From: an uncultured Pseudomonadales bacterium
Lineage (GTDB): Bacteria; Pseudomonadota; Gammaproteobacteria; Pseudomonadales; Cellvibrionaceae
Assembly: GCA_947489425.1 (NCBI GenBank)
Contig: CANLDL010000004.1
Coordinates: forward strand, 124,001 to 188,000
DNA length: 64,000 nucleotides
Direction of reading: 5' to 3'
The notes under the pieces are model-generated. The model was not told the origin of the DNA and made no database searches. It saw only the letters and a program-made list of their open reading frames with translations. This document shows, one piece after another, positions 1 through 9,308 of this stretch. Position 1 is the first letter of the stretch; every line of letters begins with the position of its first letter. Both the position numbers and the translations under genes were made by a program.

Positions 1-540
1 CTCGTGCAGTTTAATGTAAAGCCTACCAGTAAGGTGGCGGTTATTGGTATTGGTGGTTTAGGGCACTTGGCTCTCCAGTTTCTCAACGCGTGGGGTTGTG
101 AAGTGACAGCTTTTACATCCAGTGAGAGTAAAAAAGAAGAAGCACTAAAACTGGGTGCACATCGAACATTAAATTCTCGTGACGCGGCTGAGATTGAAGC
201 CGCAGCGAATCAGTTTGATTTCATTATCTCGACGGTCAATGTTAAATTAGATTGGAATGCCTACGTTGCTACCTTGGCACCCAAAGGTCGCTTTGTTTTC
301 GTTGGGGCAACCCTTGAACCGCTTGATTTAGATGCATTTGGTCTTATTTTGAAGCAAGCCTCGGTCTCTGGATCGGTCGTTGGTAGCCCTGAAACAATTG
401 CGACCATGCTTGATTTTGCTAAATTGCATGGCGTAAAACCCCAAGTTGAGGTTTTTCCGATGAGCAAAGTGAATGAAGCAATTGAAAAGCTGAAATCAGG
501 CGATATTCACTATCGTATTGTGCTTTCTAATCAAGATTAG
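1..540 (+). CDS. Zinc-type alcohol dehydrogenase, C-terminal part (cut by window edge)
   Basis: This is the NAD(P)-binding and C-terminal half of a medium-chain alcohol dehydrogenase; the reading frame is open back to base 1, so the catalytic zinc domain lies outside the window. The Rossmann motif [12 protein letters not shown] is visible near the start, followed by a helix-rich segment and the typical ending around IHYRIVLS. Proteins of this type reduce or oxidise aldehydes and alcohols in the cytoplasm. It is followed on the same strand by a TetR regulator and detoxification-type genes, which suggests an aldehyde-handling role. Substrate cannot be read from this fragment. Confidence 0.9.
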   Translation, partial: LVQFNVKPTSKVAVIGIGGLGHLALQFLNAWGCEVTAFTSSESKKEEALKLGAHRTLNSRDAAEIEAAANQFDFIISTVNVKLDWNAYVATLAPKGRFVFVGATLEPLDLDAFGLILKQASVSGSVVGSPETIATMLDFAKLHGVKPQVEVFPMSKVNEAIEKLKSGDIHYRIVLSNQD

Positions 541-579
541 GGCTTGATTTAAATTAATTAAGTCGTATGATGTATTTGC

Positions 580-593
580 CTATATGCATATAG
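580..593. promoter_or_regulatory. Palindrome upstream of tetR-type gene, candidate operator
   Basis: CTATATGCATATAG is a perfect 14-bp palindrome 40 bp before the TetR-family start codon, in the gap after the alcohol dehydrogenase. TetR proteins bind palindromes of this size, often in front of their own gene. A related imperfect palindrome occurs at 1185-1200. The binding role is inference; AT-rich palindromes can occur by chance. Confidence 0.35.
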
Positions 594-632
594 ATAGACG
601 AGTGCTAATCAAATACTTATACAAATAGAATT

Positions 633-1160
633 ATGACTGATACAAAGACTAAAATTTTAGATTTGGCCGAATGCCTTACTCAAACTAATGGATTTAATGG
701 CTTTAGCTACCTAGATATTGCTGAAGAAATAGGTATTAAGGGGGCGAGTGTTCACTATCATTTTAAGAGCAAGGATGATCTGGCAGTTGCCTTAGTTGAG
801 CGCCTTCGTGAGCTTCATATGACCATCTTTAGGCAGATGGAGACGAGTATTGCTGACCCCTCAAAGCGTATAGAGGCAGTGATTATGCACTTTCAGCAAT
901 ACGCCGAAGAGGATAAGTTTTGCTTATGCGGCATGATGGCGGCTGAACTTTATTCTTTGAGTGAACGTGTCAGTAACAGTTTAAATAAGTATTTTAATGA
1001 TTATCAAAACTGGTTAACTCGTCAGTTTGAAGCGTTAGGTCATGAAAATGCTACATTACAAGCGATTCAATTTTTGAGTGCTTTAGAAGGGTCGCTATTA
1101 CTTGCGCGTCTTAGAAAAAGCCCAAAAGTAGTAAGCGAGACAATGGTTGGCTTCTTATGA
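633..1160 (+). CDS. TetR/AcrR family transcriptional regulator
   Basis: A 175-residue TetR-family repressor. The N-terminal helix-turn-helix spans about residues 5-50, with the family-typical segment GASVHYHFKSKDDLAVAL. The ligand domain contains the segment KFCLCGMMAAE with Cys97 and Cys99; a cysteine-bearing stretch at this place resembles the electrophile-sensing NemR/AcuR branch of the family. The cluster around it (alcohol dehydrogenase, AhpD-like protein, glyoxalase-like protein) recalls the E. coli nemR-nemA-gloA arrangement. It likely represses its neighbours until reactive electrophiles or oxidants modify it; the family is clear, the signal is inferred. Confidence 0.9.
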   Translation: MTDTKTKILDLAECLTQTNGFNGFSYLDIAEEIGIKGASVHYHFKSKDDLAVALVERLRELHMTIFRQMETSIADPSKRIEAVIMHFQQYAEEDKFCLCGMMAAELYSLSERVSNSLNKYFNDYQNWLTRQFEALGHENATLQAIQFLSALEGSLLLARLRKSPKVVSETMVGFL

Positions 1161-1184
1161 ATCCATTTCTTTAACCACAAGACT

Positions 1185-1200
1185 TACCTGTATATAGGTA
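1185..1200. promoter_or_regulatory. Pseudopalindrome before the exported NTF2-like gene, candidate operator
   Basis: TACCTGTATATAGGTA has inverted arms TACCT and AGGTA around a six-base centre and ends 8 bp before the start codon at 1208. It resembles the palindrome at 580-593 in its central TATA-rich core, so both could be sites for the TetR-type regulator encoded between them. A dimer bound here would block ribosome or polymerase access to the next gene. Inference only. Confidence 0.3.
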
Positions 1201-1207
1201 ATTAATT

Positions 1208-1714
1208 ATGAAAAAGATAACTCCTTTAGCTTTAAGTATTGCAATGTTTACCTTTGCAATATCGAACGTTTATTCACAATCCAACATTAATGAGAAGGTT
1301 CCCATGATACAAACAGATATTTCTAAAGTAACAAAAGCCGATGAGGCCAACAGCTTTAACGAATATAACGCGGTTGTCGAGGCGTTACAGCCCTACATCA
1401 AAAGTGCAACAAGCGGTGACGGTAAAGTAATTCGCACGGCTTTTTACGATCACGCGCATATTGTTGGCTCTATTGGCGGGCAGTTCTACAACATGGACTT
1501 GGATGTCTTTGCTGGTGCAGTAGCCGAGGGTGGCCCTTCTGAAAATGTTCAACACCATATCGCTTGGATTGACATTTCAGGCCCTGCCGCGGCAGCAAAA
1601 GTTGAATTTATCGACTGGGGTGGCAACCGCTTTACTGATTTTTTTGTACTTTATAAGCATGAAGGACAATGGAAGATCAGTGGCAAAGTCTACGACTCGC
1701 ATAGCAACAATTAA
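1208..1714 (+). CDS. Exported NTF2-like protein (lumazine-binding-like fold)
   Basis: A 168-residue protein with a Sec-type signal peptide (basic KK, hydrophobic stretch, likely cleavage after about residue 23, VYS-Q). The mature part has the pattern of the putative lumazine-binding/SnoaL-like NTF2 family: a long helix (EYNAVVEALQPYIKSATSGD), HIVG, and a C-terminal beta region ending DFFVLYKHEGQWKISGKVY. Such domains form small alpha/beta cones that bind ligands or act as accessory enzymes. It probably works in the periplasm. No catalytic residues can be assigned. It lies between the TetR gene and the AhpD-like gene, probably in one transcription unit. Confidence 0.7.
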   Translation: MKKITPLALSIAMFTFAISNVYSQSNINEKVPMIQTDISKVTKADEANSFNEYNAVVEALQPYIKSATSGDGKVIRTAFYDHAHIVGSIGGQFYNMDLDVFAGAVAEGGPSENVQHHIAWIDISGPAAAAKVEFIDWGGNRFTDFFVLYKHEGQWKISGKVYDSHSNN

Positions 1715-1747
1715 TTAAACAGAAACATTCAAAATTAAGAGTACATT

Positions 1748-2305
1748 ATGATGACAACATTTACTGTTCACACCAAAGACACTGCTCCTCAAGGCAGCCA
1801 AGCAATTATCCAAGCAACTGAACAAGCTTATGGTTTTTTACCTAACTTAATGGCGATGCTTGCGGAGTCACCCGCTGCCGTCGAAGCCTACGCAACCTTG
1901 TCTGGTATTTTTGATAAAAGTGATTTTACTGCAACTGAACGCCAAATTGTATTGATGACTAATAATCGTCTTAATAATTGCACGTACTGTATGGCTGCTC
2001 ATTCAACTATTTCGGGTATGCAAGGTGTACCTACTGATGTAATTGAAGCATTGCGTGCTGGATCTGAGCTGGCAGATGCTAAGTTGGAAGCATTGCGCCA
2101 ATTTACCATCAAGGTAGTTGAAAATCGTGGCTTTGTTGCATCTACTGATTTAGAGGCTTTTCTTAGCGCAGGCTACAGTAAAGGTAATGTTCTTGAGGTA
2201 ATTGTTGGTACGGGATTAAAGGTACTGTCTAATTACACAAATCATGTTACCCAAACGCCTCTTGATGATAACTTCCAAGCGAATGCTTGGTCATCGGAAA
2301 GCTAA
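1748..2305 (+). CDS. Carboxymuconolactone decarboxylase/AhpD-like protein
   Basis: A 185-residue all-helical protein of the CMD/AhpD superfamily. The redox motif CTYCMAAH is present (Cys78, Cys81, His85), with an upstream glutamate-bearing helix TATERQIVLM, as in alkylhydroperoxidase AhpD and peroxidase-related proteins. Members reduce peroxides with the CxxC pair or act on lactones; the intact CxxC and His favour a thiol peroxidase-type activity. There are two adjacent ATG codons at 1748 and 1751 and either could be the start. The location 33 bp after the exported NTF2-like gene suggests co-transcription. Confidence 0.85.
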   Translation: MMTTFTVHTKDTAPQGSQAIIQATEQAYGFLPNLMAMLAESPAAVEAYATLSGIFDKSDFTATERQIVLMTNNRLNNCTYCMAAHSTISGMQGVPTDVIEALRAGSELADAKLEALRQFTIKVVENRGFVASTDLEAFLSAGYSKGNVLEVIVGTGLKVLSNYTNHVTQTPLDDNFQANAWSSES

Positions 2306-2322
2306 TACTGCCTAGTTAATTT

Positions 2323-2352
2323 AGCCGCTTAACATTTTTATATTAAGCGGCT
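2323..2352 (+). terminator. Hairpin between the AhpD-like and glyoxalase-like genes
   Basis: A perfect 10-bp inverted repeat, AGCCGCTTAA and TTAAGCGGCT, with a ten-base AT-rich loop, lies 17 bp after the AhpD-like stop. No run of T follows it, so it may be a weak terminator, an attenuator or an mRNA-stabilising hairpin rather than a strong intrinsic terminator. Confidence 0.45.
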
Positions 2353-2379
2353 TCAAATATCAAATAAGAGATTTTATTA

Positions 2380-2805
2380 ATGAGAGTACCAAAAAAAATT
2401 GCGCCGACGCGTATTCTCTTTGCTATGTTACGCGTGAGCGATTTAGATCGATCTATCGATTTTTATAAAAATATACTTGGGATGCGCGAGATAGAGCGAG
2501 AGACTTTCGAAGACGCAAAATTCACTGCTGTCTATATGGGGTATGGTGATAAAGCAACTGATACTGTTCTGGAGTTAACTCATAATTGGGAAAACGAGGG
2601 CTATGAACAGGGTACAGCGTTCGGAAATATCACCTTAGCGGTAGATGATATCTATGCGGTAGAAAGCTTTTTAAAAGACCAGGGTATAGAGATTCTCCGT
2701 CCCGCAGGTGAGTTATCAATTACCCCTACCGAAACTGGCAAGGTTTATACTCTAGCTCATATAACTGATCCAGATGGATACCGTATTGAATTAATACAAG
2801 CCTAA
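2380..2805 (+). CDS. Glyoxalase-I-like VOC protein lacking both metal-binding histidines
   Basis: A 141-residue vicinal-oxygen-chelate protein that aligns along its whole length with bacterial lactoylglutathione lyase (GloA), including MLRVSDLDRSIDFY, MGYGD and DPDGYRIELI. In E. coli GloA the metal is held by His5, Glu56, His74 and Glu122. At the matching places this protein has Phe14 (ILFAM), Glu65 (LELTHNW), Asn83 (FGNITL) and Glu137. Both histidines are replaced, so normal nickel-dependent glyoxalase I activity is doubtful. It could bind another metal, use another substrate, or bind an electrophile without isomerising it. The family is certain; the activity is open. Confidence 0.85.
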   Translation: MRVPKKIAPTRILFAMLRVSDLDRSIDFYKNILGMREIERETFEDAKFTAVYMGYGDKATDTVLELTHNWENEGYEQGTAFGNITLAVDDIYAVESFLKDQGIEILRPAGELSITPTETGKVYTLAHITDPDGYRIELIQA

Positions 2806-3299
2806 TAAATCCAGCTTTAGTTGAATTCATTAGTGTGGTGATTAGAGTCAAAGTTTATAACTTACATCGCATCAACTACGTAACAAAAACCCTAAACAAT
2901 TTTATCGCAAAGCGGGCCAATACATATTGTTTGTTTATCGACTAAAAATATTATCACCTAGCGTTGAATAATGCTGATGCTGCATGTACGTGTTCGCTTT
3001 TAGACAATTTATTGAGTTTTCCTGTTTTAGCAAATAGGAAATAACAAATAAGGTTGCCTACCAACGGGACTGTCTACATTGGGATAACTATTTTTCTTTT
3101 GAATGATGGAGATATTGTACTAATGCGTTTAATTTTTAAGGTGAGTAACAGTGCAGGTAGCAGCCATAATAGTATGGCTGCTAATATAATAATTAGGGTA
3201 ATTTTATGTTCCATTATTGATTATACTCATCCATCCATGGGGAGGGAGTAGTAGCTTCGTTAATAGTAAGCGGGCTACTCAATCCATTGGCTTATAAAA
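2806..3299. other. Intergenic stretch between the glyoxalase-like gene and valS
   Basis: About 490 bp with no family-recognisable gene. It holds one plausible short minus-strand reading frame at 3074-3214 (listed separately). A plus-strand frame across 3054-3251 overlaps it but has low-complexity, non-protein-like composition. Near 3250-3279 there is a weak inverted repeat (AGTAGC and GCTACT) just beyond the valS stop, which could assist termination of valS, but it lacks a T run. Confidence 0.5.
3074..3214 (-). CDS. Possible 46-residue single-pass membrane protein
   Basis: On the minus strand an ATG at 3214 opens a 46-residue frame ending at TAG 3076-3074. The translation begins MEHKITLIIILAAILLWL, followed by LPALLLTLKIKRIS and a basic tail SFKRKIVIPM. 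This is one hydrophobic segment of about 20 residues followed by positively charged residues, the pattern of small inner-membrane proteins. There is no strong ribosome binding site (only a GATGAG about 11 bp upstream). It is downstream of valS on the same strand. Function is unknown and the gene itself is only a candidate. Confidence 0.35.
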   Translation of the reverse strand: MEHKITLIIILAAILLWLLPALLLTLKIKRISTISPSFKRKIVIPM

Positions 3300-6077
3300 T
3301 TAAATTGCCTTAATTTTTTCAATCTGCTGCAGTATTTTTTCTAGAGCAGATTCAGCGGCTGCTAGTCGAGCTTTTTCCTTTTCAACCACATCAGCGGGTG
3401 CTTTATCGACAAAGTTGGCATTACTGAGTTTACCTTGCAGTTGTTTGATTTCACCACTACGTTTTGCAGCATCTTTTTCTAGGCGAGCAATCTCTGCGTC
3501 TTTATCGATAAAACCTGCCATAGGGACATGAATTTCCATATCGCCAACCAGTGCCGTAGAAGACATTGGCGCTTCGCCTCCTGCTTCTACCCAATGGGTT
3601 TCTTCTAGGTTGGCAAGTTTTATTAAGAATTGCTGGTTGTCATTTAAGCGCTGTTGGTCGCCTTTGCTACCATTCACAAAATACAGTGGTAGTTTGGCCG
3701 ATGGTGAGATGTTCATTTCACCGCGAATAGCACGTACGCCAATGATAATTTGTTTAGCCCACTCGATATCATCAATCGCTTGTTGATCTATTTTAGACTC
3801 GTCGGCAATAGGATAGGCGGCGTGCATAATAGTTTCGCCTTCGGCTCCTGCCAGTGTTTTAACGCGCTGCCAAATCTCTTCGGTAATATAGGGGATTAAT
3901 GGGTGTGCTAAACGTAATGTTGCTTCAAGTACGCGGATTAATGTGCGGCGTGTACCGCGTTTTTGAGCATCACTTGCAGTGTTAGTACCGCTGTCTTCCC
4001 ACAATATGGGTTTAGATAATTCTAAGTACCAATCGCAGTATTCATTCCAAATAAAATCGTAAAGTGCTTGCGAAGCAAGGTCGAGGCGATATGTCTCTAT
4101 ACCTTCGGCAACGGCTTTTTCGGCTAATTGTAATTTAGAGATAATCCAACGGTCTGCTAGTGAAAGCTCGATGGGCTCGTTATTTAAGCCACAGTCTTTA
4201 TCTTCGCAGTTCATTAACACATAGCGTGAAGCATTCCAGATTTTGTTACAAAAATTTCTAAAACCCTCGATGCGGCCTACATCAAAATTAATATCGCGCC
4301 CCGTTGAGGCAAGCGAATAATAGGTATAGCGCAGTGCATCAGTGCCATAGGGGTTAAGTCCATCAGCAAATTCTTTGCGCGTTTGTTTTTCTATTTTGCT
4401 CGCTTGTTTGGGATTCATTAACCCTGTGGTACGTTTAGCCACCAAGGATTCAAGATCGATACCATCAATTAAGTCGATGGGGTCAAGTACATTGCCCTTT
4501 GACTTGGACATTTTTTGCCCTTGGCCATCGCGTACTAGGCCATGTACATAAACGGTATGAAAGGGTATTTCTTTACGGAAATGCAGGGTCAGCATAATCA
4601 TACGCGCGACCCAAAAGAAAATAATATCAAAACCTGTCACTAATACATCGGTTGGATGGAAGGTGTCGAGTTCTGCTGTTTTTTCTGGCCAACCGAGCGT
4701 GCCAAAAGTCCAGAGTCCTGAAGAAAACCAAGTATCTAATACGTCTTCGTCTTGACGTAGTGCTAAGCTATCGTCAAGTTTATATTTTTGGCGAGCTTCC
4801 TCTTCGCTACGGGCAACGTAAATATTGCCGGCATCGTCATACCATGCGGGTATACGGTGTCCCCACCATAGCTGTCGTGAAATACACCAATCTTGAATAT
4901 CGCGCATCCAAGAGAAGTACATATTTTCGTACTGCTTAGGTACAAATTTAATTTGCTCTTCCTCAACAGCTTTTATGGCTTCATCGGCGAGTGGTTGAGT
5001 TTTTACATACCATTGGTTGGTTAGGTAAGGCTCTATAACAACACCAGAGCGATCACCCATGGGTATTTTTAAATCATGATCGTCAATTTTATCGAGAAGG
5101 CCTTGTGCATCGAGATCGGCAACCACTTGTTTACGTGCAACAAAACGGTCCAAACCTTGATAGGCTTCTGGTGCATTATTATTGATGTGTGCATCATCGT
5201 TAAAGATGTTGATCATCGGTAAGTTGTGACGCTGTCCCATTTCATAATCGTTAAAATCATGAGCGGGTGTTATTTTTACACAGCCGGTACCAAAGTCTTT
5301 ATCGACATAATCATCGGCAATAATTGGTATTTCGCGGCCAACCAATGGCAGCGTAATTGTTTGGCCAATCAAGTGAGCGTAGCGTTCATCCTCTGGGTGA
5401 ACGGCAACGGCTGTATCGCCAAGCATGGTTTCTGGGCGAGTTGTTGCAACCACAAGATAGCCATCGCCAGAACTGAGTGGGTAGCGAAAATGCCATAGAG
5501 AGCCTTTTTTATCGTGGCTGATAACTTCGAGATCAGAAATTGCAGTATGTAATTTAGGGTCCCAGTTAACGAGGCGATTACCGCGGTAAATTAAACCCTC
5601 TTCATAGAGTTGAACAAACACTTCTTGCACAGCTTTATAAAAGCCGTCGTCCATAGTAAAGCGCTCGCGACTCCAGTCGGGGCTTGCACCCAGACGGCGT
5701 AGTTGGCGTGTAATATTGCCACCTGATTGTTCTTTCCATTCCCAGACTTTCTCAATAAATTTTTCGCGTCCAAGGTCATGCCGAGAGACGCCATCAGCTT
5801 CAAGTAAGCGTTCAACTACCATTTGTGTCGCGATGCCGGCATGGTCCGTGCCCACTTGCCATAAGGTGTTTTTACCTTTCATTCGGTTGTAGCGAATCAG
5901 TGCATCCATAATAGCTTCTTGAAAGCCATGGCCCATATGTAGGCTGCCCGTCACATTAGGAGGAGGGATCATGATGCAATAGCTGTCGCCTTCACCTGAG
6001 GGCTTAAAATAGCCTTTATCTTCCCAGGTTTGATACCAAGATTGTTCGATTGCTTGTGGCTGATAGGTTTTTTCCAT
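3300..6077 (-). CDS. valS: Valyl-tRNA synthetase
   Basis: Class I aminoacyl-tRNA synthetase that charges tRNA-Val in the cytoplasm. The HIGH-type motif is in [15 protein letters not shown] (near residue 48), the editing domain has [20 protein letters not shown], the KMSKS motif is near residue 525 ([10 protein letters not shown]), and the C-terminus is the ValRS coiled-coil arm ([20 protein letters not shown]). The ATG at 6077 (MEKTYQPQ) matches the E. coli start; a TTG three codons upstream is also in frame but less likely. The length of 925 residues is normal. It is the last gene of the pepA-holC-unknown-valS series. Confidence 0.98.
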   Translation of the reverse strand: MEKTYQPQAIEQSWYQTWEDKGYFKPSGEGDSYCIMIPPPNVTGSLHMGHGFQEAIMDALIRYNRMKGKNTLWQVGTDHAGIATQMVVERLLEADGVSRHDLGREKFIEKVWEWKEQSGGNITRQLRRLGASPDWSRERFTMDDGFYKAVQEVFVQLYEEGLIYRGNRLVNWDPKLHTAISDLEVISHDKKGSLWHFRYPLSSGDGYLVVATTRPETMLGDTAVAVHPEDERYAHLIGQTITLPLVGREIPIIADDYVDKDFGTGCVKITPAHDFNDYEMGQRHNLPMINIFNDDAHINNNAPEAYQGLDRFVARKQVVADLDAQGLLDKIDDHDLKIPMGDRSGVVIEPYLTNQWYVKTQPLADEAIKAVEEEQIKFVPKQYENMYFSWMRDIQDWCISRQLWWGHRIPAWYDDAGNIYVARSEEEARQKYKLDDSLALRQDEDVLDTWFSSGLWTFGTLGWPEKTAELDTFHPTDVLVTGFDIIFFWVARMIMLTLHFRKEIPFHTVYVHGLVRDGQGQKMSKSKGNVLDPIDLIDGIDLESLVAKRTTGLMNPKQASKIEKQTRKEFADGLNPYGTDALRYTYYSLASTGRDINFDVGRIEGFRNFCNKIWNASRYVLMNCEDKDCGLNNEPIELSLADRWIISKLQLAEKAVAEGIETYRLDLASQALYDFIWNEYCDWYLELSKPILWEDSGTNTASDAQKRGTRRTLIRVLEATLRLAHPLIPYITEEIWQRVKTLAGAEGETIMHAAYPIADESKIDQQAIDDIEWAKQIIIGVRAIRGEMNISPSAKLPLYFVNGSKGDQQRLNDNQQFLIKLANLEETHWVEAGGEAPMSSTALVGDMEIHVPMAGFIDKDAEIARLEKDAAKRSGEIKQLQGKLSNANFVDKAPADVVEKEKARLAAAESALEKILQQIEKIKAI

Positions 6078-6253
6078 GGTGTTCAAAAAGTCTTTTGTTA
6101 TATTAATGTGTAGTAAGGTTTAAATGGCTGTAAAGCACGTTTTATTTGTGCGAGACACTACCTAGTACGGCTAAAATACTATAAAAAGAATTATACATAG
6201 TTCGGCCGCGAATGTGGTGGTTTGCGCGTCTTGTAGGCAGGTTTATTCTATTA

Positions 6254-7039
6254 TTAGGGTATTGTCTTTTCTGATGGCTTTTTAGTTAAAGATTGTTTCA
6301 GCTGAAAGCGAAGCTTAGCTTCGATTTCGGGTAGGTATTGTGCGATAAGATTATCAATCAGGCTATCAATGTCGTTATTTGATGGTGTCCTTTGATCGGG
6401 TGTGTTGGTATTTTGTGAGTCAGGGATTCTTTTAAGTGCATCTTCTAAGGTTTGTTCTTTATTTCCCTGTTGTATTTCGTCCAAAAAGCTATTGCTGCTA
6501 AAGAAACTCTTATCTTGTTCTACCGTTGTTTTAACAATAGGTGGTAATACAACGGGCTTTTCTATTTTACTGGTATCTCCCGCTAAAATAGCTTCCAAAT
6601 CAGAAGGTTTGGTCAAGCGGTCTCGAATATGTTTGGGCAAAAAGGGGTTTTCATTGCTATTAGTGTCAGCTTTTTGTGAGTTTTTCTCTTGGGCTCTGTC
6701 TTTTTCGAACAAAGATTGTTGTCCAGGTAAGACGCCGCTAGCTATAGGTGCTTTGCTAGAATCTTCTTGTTCAATGGGGGCGCTTTCTTGTTGATTCTCT
6801 TCGTTGTTAACTTCTAAGGGGTGTTTTGTGAGAGGTTCGTCTTCTATTACCATTTCGCTAAGAACAGGGATTTCTATCGAAGACTCTGTATTTTGGTCGA
6901 GAAGGTCCTGATCTGATTGTGCTCGCATTGCACGGGGGTCTATGAATGTATCATCACCTAAAAAATCATTATCAAGAAGATCTTTGATAGATTCTAATTC
7001 GGTGAGTAGCTCTTCTTGTTTTTTTTGCTTGTCGTCCAT
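6254..7039 (-). CDS. Uncharacterised acidic protein between holC and valS
   Basis: A 261-residue protein not assigned to a function. The N-terminus is a charged helix (DKQKKQEELLTELESIKDLLDND), the middle is a long low-complexity acidic and Gln/Ser/Asn-rich stretch likely to be disordered, and the C-terminus is an amphipathic helical segment (IDSLIDNLIAQYLPEIEAKL). No signal peptide or membrane segment is seen. A gene of this kind commonly sits between holC and valS in gammaproteobacteria, so a link to replication or tRNA charging is possible but not shown. Confidence 0.7.
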   Translation of the reverse strand: MDDKQKKQEELLTELESIKDLLDNDFLGDDTFIDPRAMRAQSDQDLLDQNTESSIEIPVLSEMVIEDEPLTKHPLEVNNEENQQESAPIEQEDSSKAPIASGVLPGQQSLFEKDRAQEKNSQKADTNSNENPFLPKHIRDRLTKPSDLEAILAGDTSKIEKPVVLPPIVKTTVEQDKSFFSSNSFLDEIQQGNKEQTLEDALKRIPDSQNTNTPDQRTPSNNDIDSLIDNLIAQYLPEIEAKLRFQLKQSLTKKPSEKTIP

Positions 7040-7203
7040 AGAAATAACTATTCTTATTTCGTTGATGAGTTAAGTGCGATTTTTATTAGTTGCCCTTTTA
7101 TCTTGTAAAGGCTCTGCTCTTATGGCTTCGCTACCGCTTTGTGGTAAGGATTCTACTTTTTATATGTCCTTACATTAGCTTGTTAGGTAGCCAACAGCTA
7201 ATA

Positions 7204-7665
7204 TTATCCCACAGTATGGGATTTTAAGGGATAGCCACGCTCTCGGTAAAATTGAAAATGTGAACGAGTTGTCTTTAAACATTCATCCTCTTGAATGACA
7301 ATCTCAAAAGTCCGTTGGTAGCGACTAAACCCCTCGGGAATCTTATTGCCAAGATTGATCAATATATCATGATGCTTTTCGTTATCTTCTCCCCATAATA
7401 GAGCAATCGGTGCTTGCTTACTTTTATGGTTAGGTGATTCCTCATCACTCGATGAACCCTCTGCATCCTGCAGTGAATGAGGTAAAAAACTTTCAGGCTT
7501 AAATGACCATAAATAATCGCTTAGGGTCTGAGCGTGCTCTTTATTGTCGAGCGTTATTGCAATATGGTGTCCTTGGTTGAGTGCCTTCTCGCTCAAGCGA
7601 CAGGCATAGTGAAATCGCGCTATCGCTGTTGCTTGGTTGAGCACATAAAAGTCGATCTGTGTCAT
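7204..7665 (-). CDS. holC: DNA polymerase III subunit chi
   Basis: A 153-residue homologue of HolC, the chi subunit of the polymerase III clamp loader, which links the holoenzyme to single-strand binding protein. The N-terminus (MTQIDFYVLNQATAIARFHYACRLSEKAL is the family pattern, here residues 1-29) and the central LLWGEDNE region are characteristic. It starts 8 bp after the pepA stop, so it is probably translated from the pepA transcript, an arrangement conserved in gammaproteobacteria. A 163-bp gap separates it from the next gene. Confidence 0.9.
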   Translation of the reverse strand: MTQIDFYVLNQATAIARFHYACRLSEKALNQGHHIAITLDNKEHAQTLSDYLWSFKPESFLPHSLQDAEGSSSDEESPNHKSKQAPIALLWGEDNEKHHDILINLGNKIPEGFSRYQRTFEIVIQEDECLKTTRSHFQFYRERGYPLKSHTVG

Positions 7666-7673
7666 AAAACTGT

Positions 7674-9164
7674 TTACTTGCTCAGTAAATATTCACTAAG
7701 TAGGGGTACTGGACGTCCCGTTGCACCTTTTGCACCACCTGATAACCAAGCGGTACCTGCGATATCTAAGTGTGCCCATGTGTATTTTTTGGTGAAGCGC
7801 GATAAAAAGCACGCTGCGGTAATGCTACCGGCAGGGCGGCCACCAATATTAGCGATATCGGCAAAGTTACTATCTAGTTGGCCTTGGTATTCATCCCACA
7901 TGGGCATATGCCAAGCGCGATCACCACTTTTTATGCCAGCGGCAACAAGCTCGTCTGCGAAGTCATCGTCGTTACTAAATAGGCCAGTCGCATGACCACC
8001 AAGGGCAATCACACAAGCCCCTGTTAATGTGGCAATATCAATTACGCTTTGAGGTTTAAAGCGCTCAACATAGCTTAGGGCATCGCATAATACTAAGCGG
8101 CCTTCGGCATCAGTATTGAGTATTTCAATTGTTTGGCCACTCATCGAAGTAACAATGTCGCCGGGTTTTGTTGCTTTGCTGCCAGGCATGTTTTCTGCGG
8201 CAGCAACAACGGCAACCACGTTAATTTTGGGTTGTAGTTCTAATAAAGTCGTCATTGTGCCAAAGACGCTCGCAGCACCGCACATATCAAATTTCATTTC
8301 ATCCATGCCAGCACCTGGCTTTAAGCTGATGCCACCTGTATCGAAGGTAATGCCTTTACCTACAATAGCGTGAGGTTTTTCGCTTTTGGCTGCCCCTTTG
8401 TATTCCATAACAATGAGTTGTGCAGGTTCATGGCTGCCAGCAGATACTGAGAGCAATGAGCCCATGCCTAGTTCCTTCATTTGCTTTTCTGAAAGTACTT
8501 TTACGCTAAGGTTTTTATTCGCCTTGCCGAGCTTTTTGGCTTGGCTCGCGAGGTAGCTAGGCGTACAAATATTGCCGGGTAAGTTACCAAGTTCGCGTGC
8601 GACATTCATACCTTTGCCTATGGCGTGGCCTTTTGTTAAACCTTTATTAGCATCTTTTGTGTTATCGGTGGCATAGCTAATACTGACATTACTTTTTGCC
8701 TTTTTGCCGGGTAGCGTTTGCGTATATTGATAGCGACCATGGCTTATCGCCTCGGCACATATGCGGGCTTTTGTCTCTGATGTACAATCGGGTATCTCTA
8801 CCTCATCAAGGCAGAGCACGGTTTGTTTAAGTGTGCTTTTAGCGAGTATTTTACCTAGGCCACTAAGTGCTTTACGAAAACTTGTAATGCTTGTCTTATC
8901 TTTTTCGCCAAATCCCAAAATAATAGCTTTGCCAATATTTTTAGTGGGTTGATAAAAGGTAACCTGTTGGCCAAGTTTGCCAGTAAACTCTTCTTGCTTA
9001 TAGAGGTCAGAGATTGCCAAGTCGCTATTTTTTGCTAATTGCTGGGTAGTGCTTGATAGTTTTCCATCAGAAAACGCTGCTACAACAATACAGTCTGTCT
9101 TTAATGTGTCGATGCTAACTTTTTTTGCAGAAAATTTAGTATTATTGCTTACGTTGATAGACAT
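7674..9164 (-). CDS. pepA: Leucyl aminopeptidase (M17 family)
   Basis: A 496-residue cytosolic dinuclear-metal aminopeptidase that removes N-terminal residues from peptides; in E. coli it also binds DNA at cer and carAB. The catalytic signature NTDAEGRLVL and the metal/Lys region VGKGITFDTGGISLKPG are intact. The start ATG at 9164 has a GAGGATGCC ribosome binding sequence just before it. It is divergent from lptF across 144 bp, the usual gammaproteobacterial order. Confidence 0.97.
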   Translation of the reverse strand: MSINVSNNTKFSAKKVSIDTLKTDCIVVAAFSDGKLSSTTQQLAKNSDLAISDLYKQEEFTGKLGQQVTFYQPTKNIGKAIILGFGEKDKTSITSFRKALSGLGKILAKSTLKQTVLCLDEVEIPDCTSETKARICAEAISHGRYQYTQTLPGKKAKSNVSISYATDNTKDANKGLTKGHAIGKGMNVARELGNLPGNICTPSYLASQAKKLGKANKNLSVKVLSEKQMKELGMGSLLSVSAGSHEPAQLIVMEYKGAAKSEKPHAIVGKGITFDTGGISLKPGAGMDEMKFDMCGAASVFGTMTTLLELQPKINVVAVVAAAENMPGSKATKPGDIVTSMSGQTIEILNTDAEGRLVLCDALSYVERFKPQSVIDIATLTGACVIALGGHATGLFSNDDDFADELVAAGIKSGDRAWHMPMWDEYQGQLDSNFADIANIGGRPAGSITAACFLSRFTKKYTWAHLDIAGTAWLSGGAKGATGRPVPLLSEYLLSK

Positions 9165-9308
9165 GGCATCCTCAGTATGTGTGATCTTAATTGTTGATGG
9201 GCGAAGCGTACTAATTATATAAATAGAGCATTATCTGCTAAATCTAGGCTTATCTATGGCTTCATTCTGTTATTCTATACCATTCATTAAACCAATGACG
9301 ACTATTGC

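Noticed and set aside
3054..3251. Plus-strand 65-codon frame after the glyoxalase-like gene
   Set aside because: No ribosome binding site, composition not protein-like, and it overlaps a more protein-like minus-strand frame.
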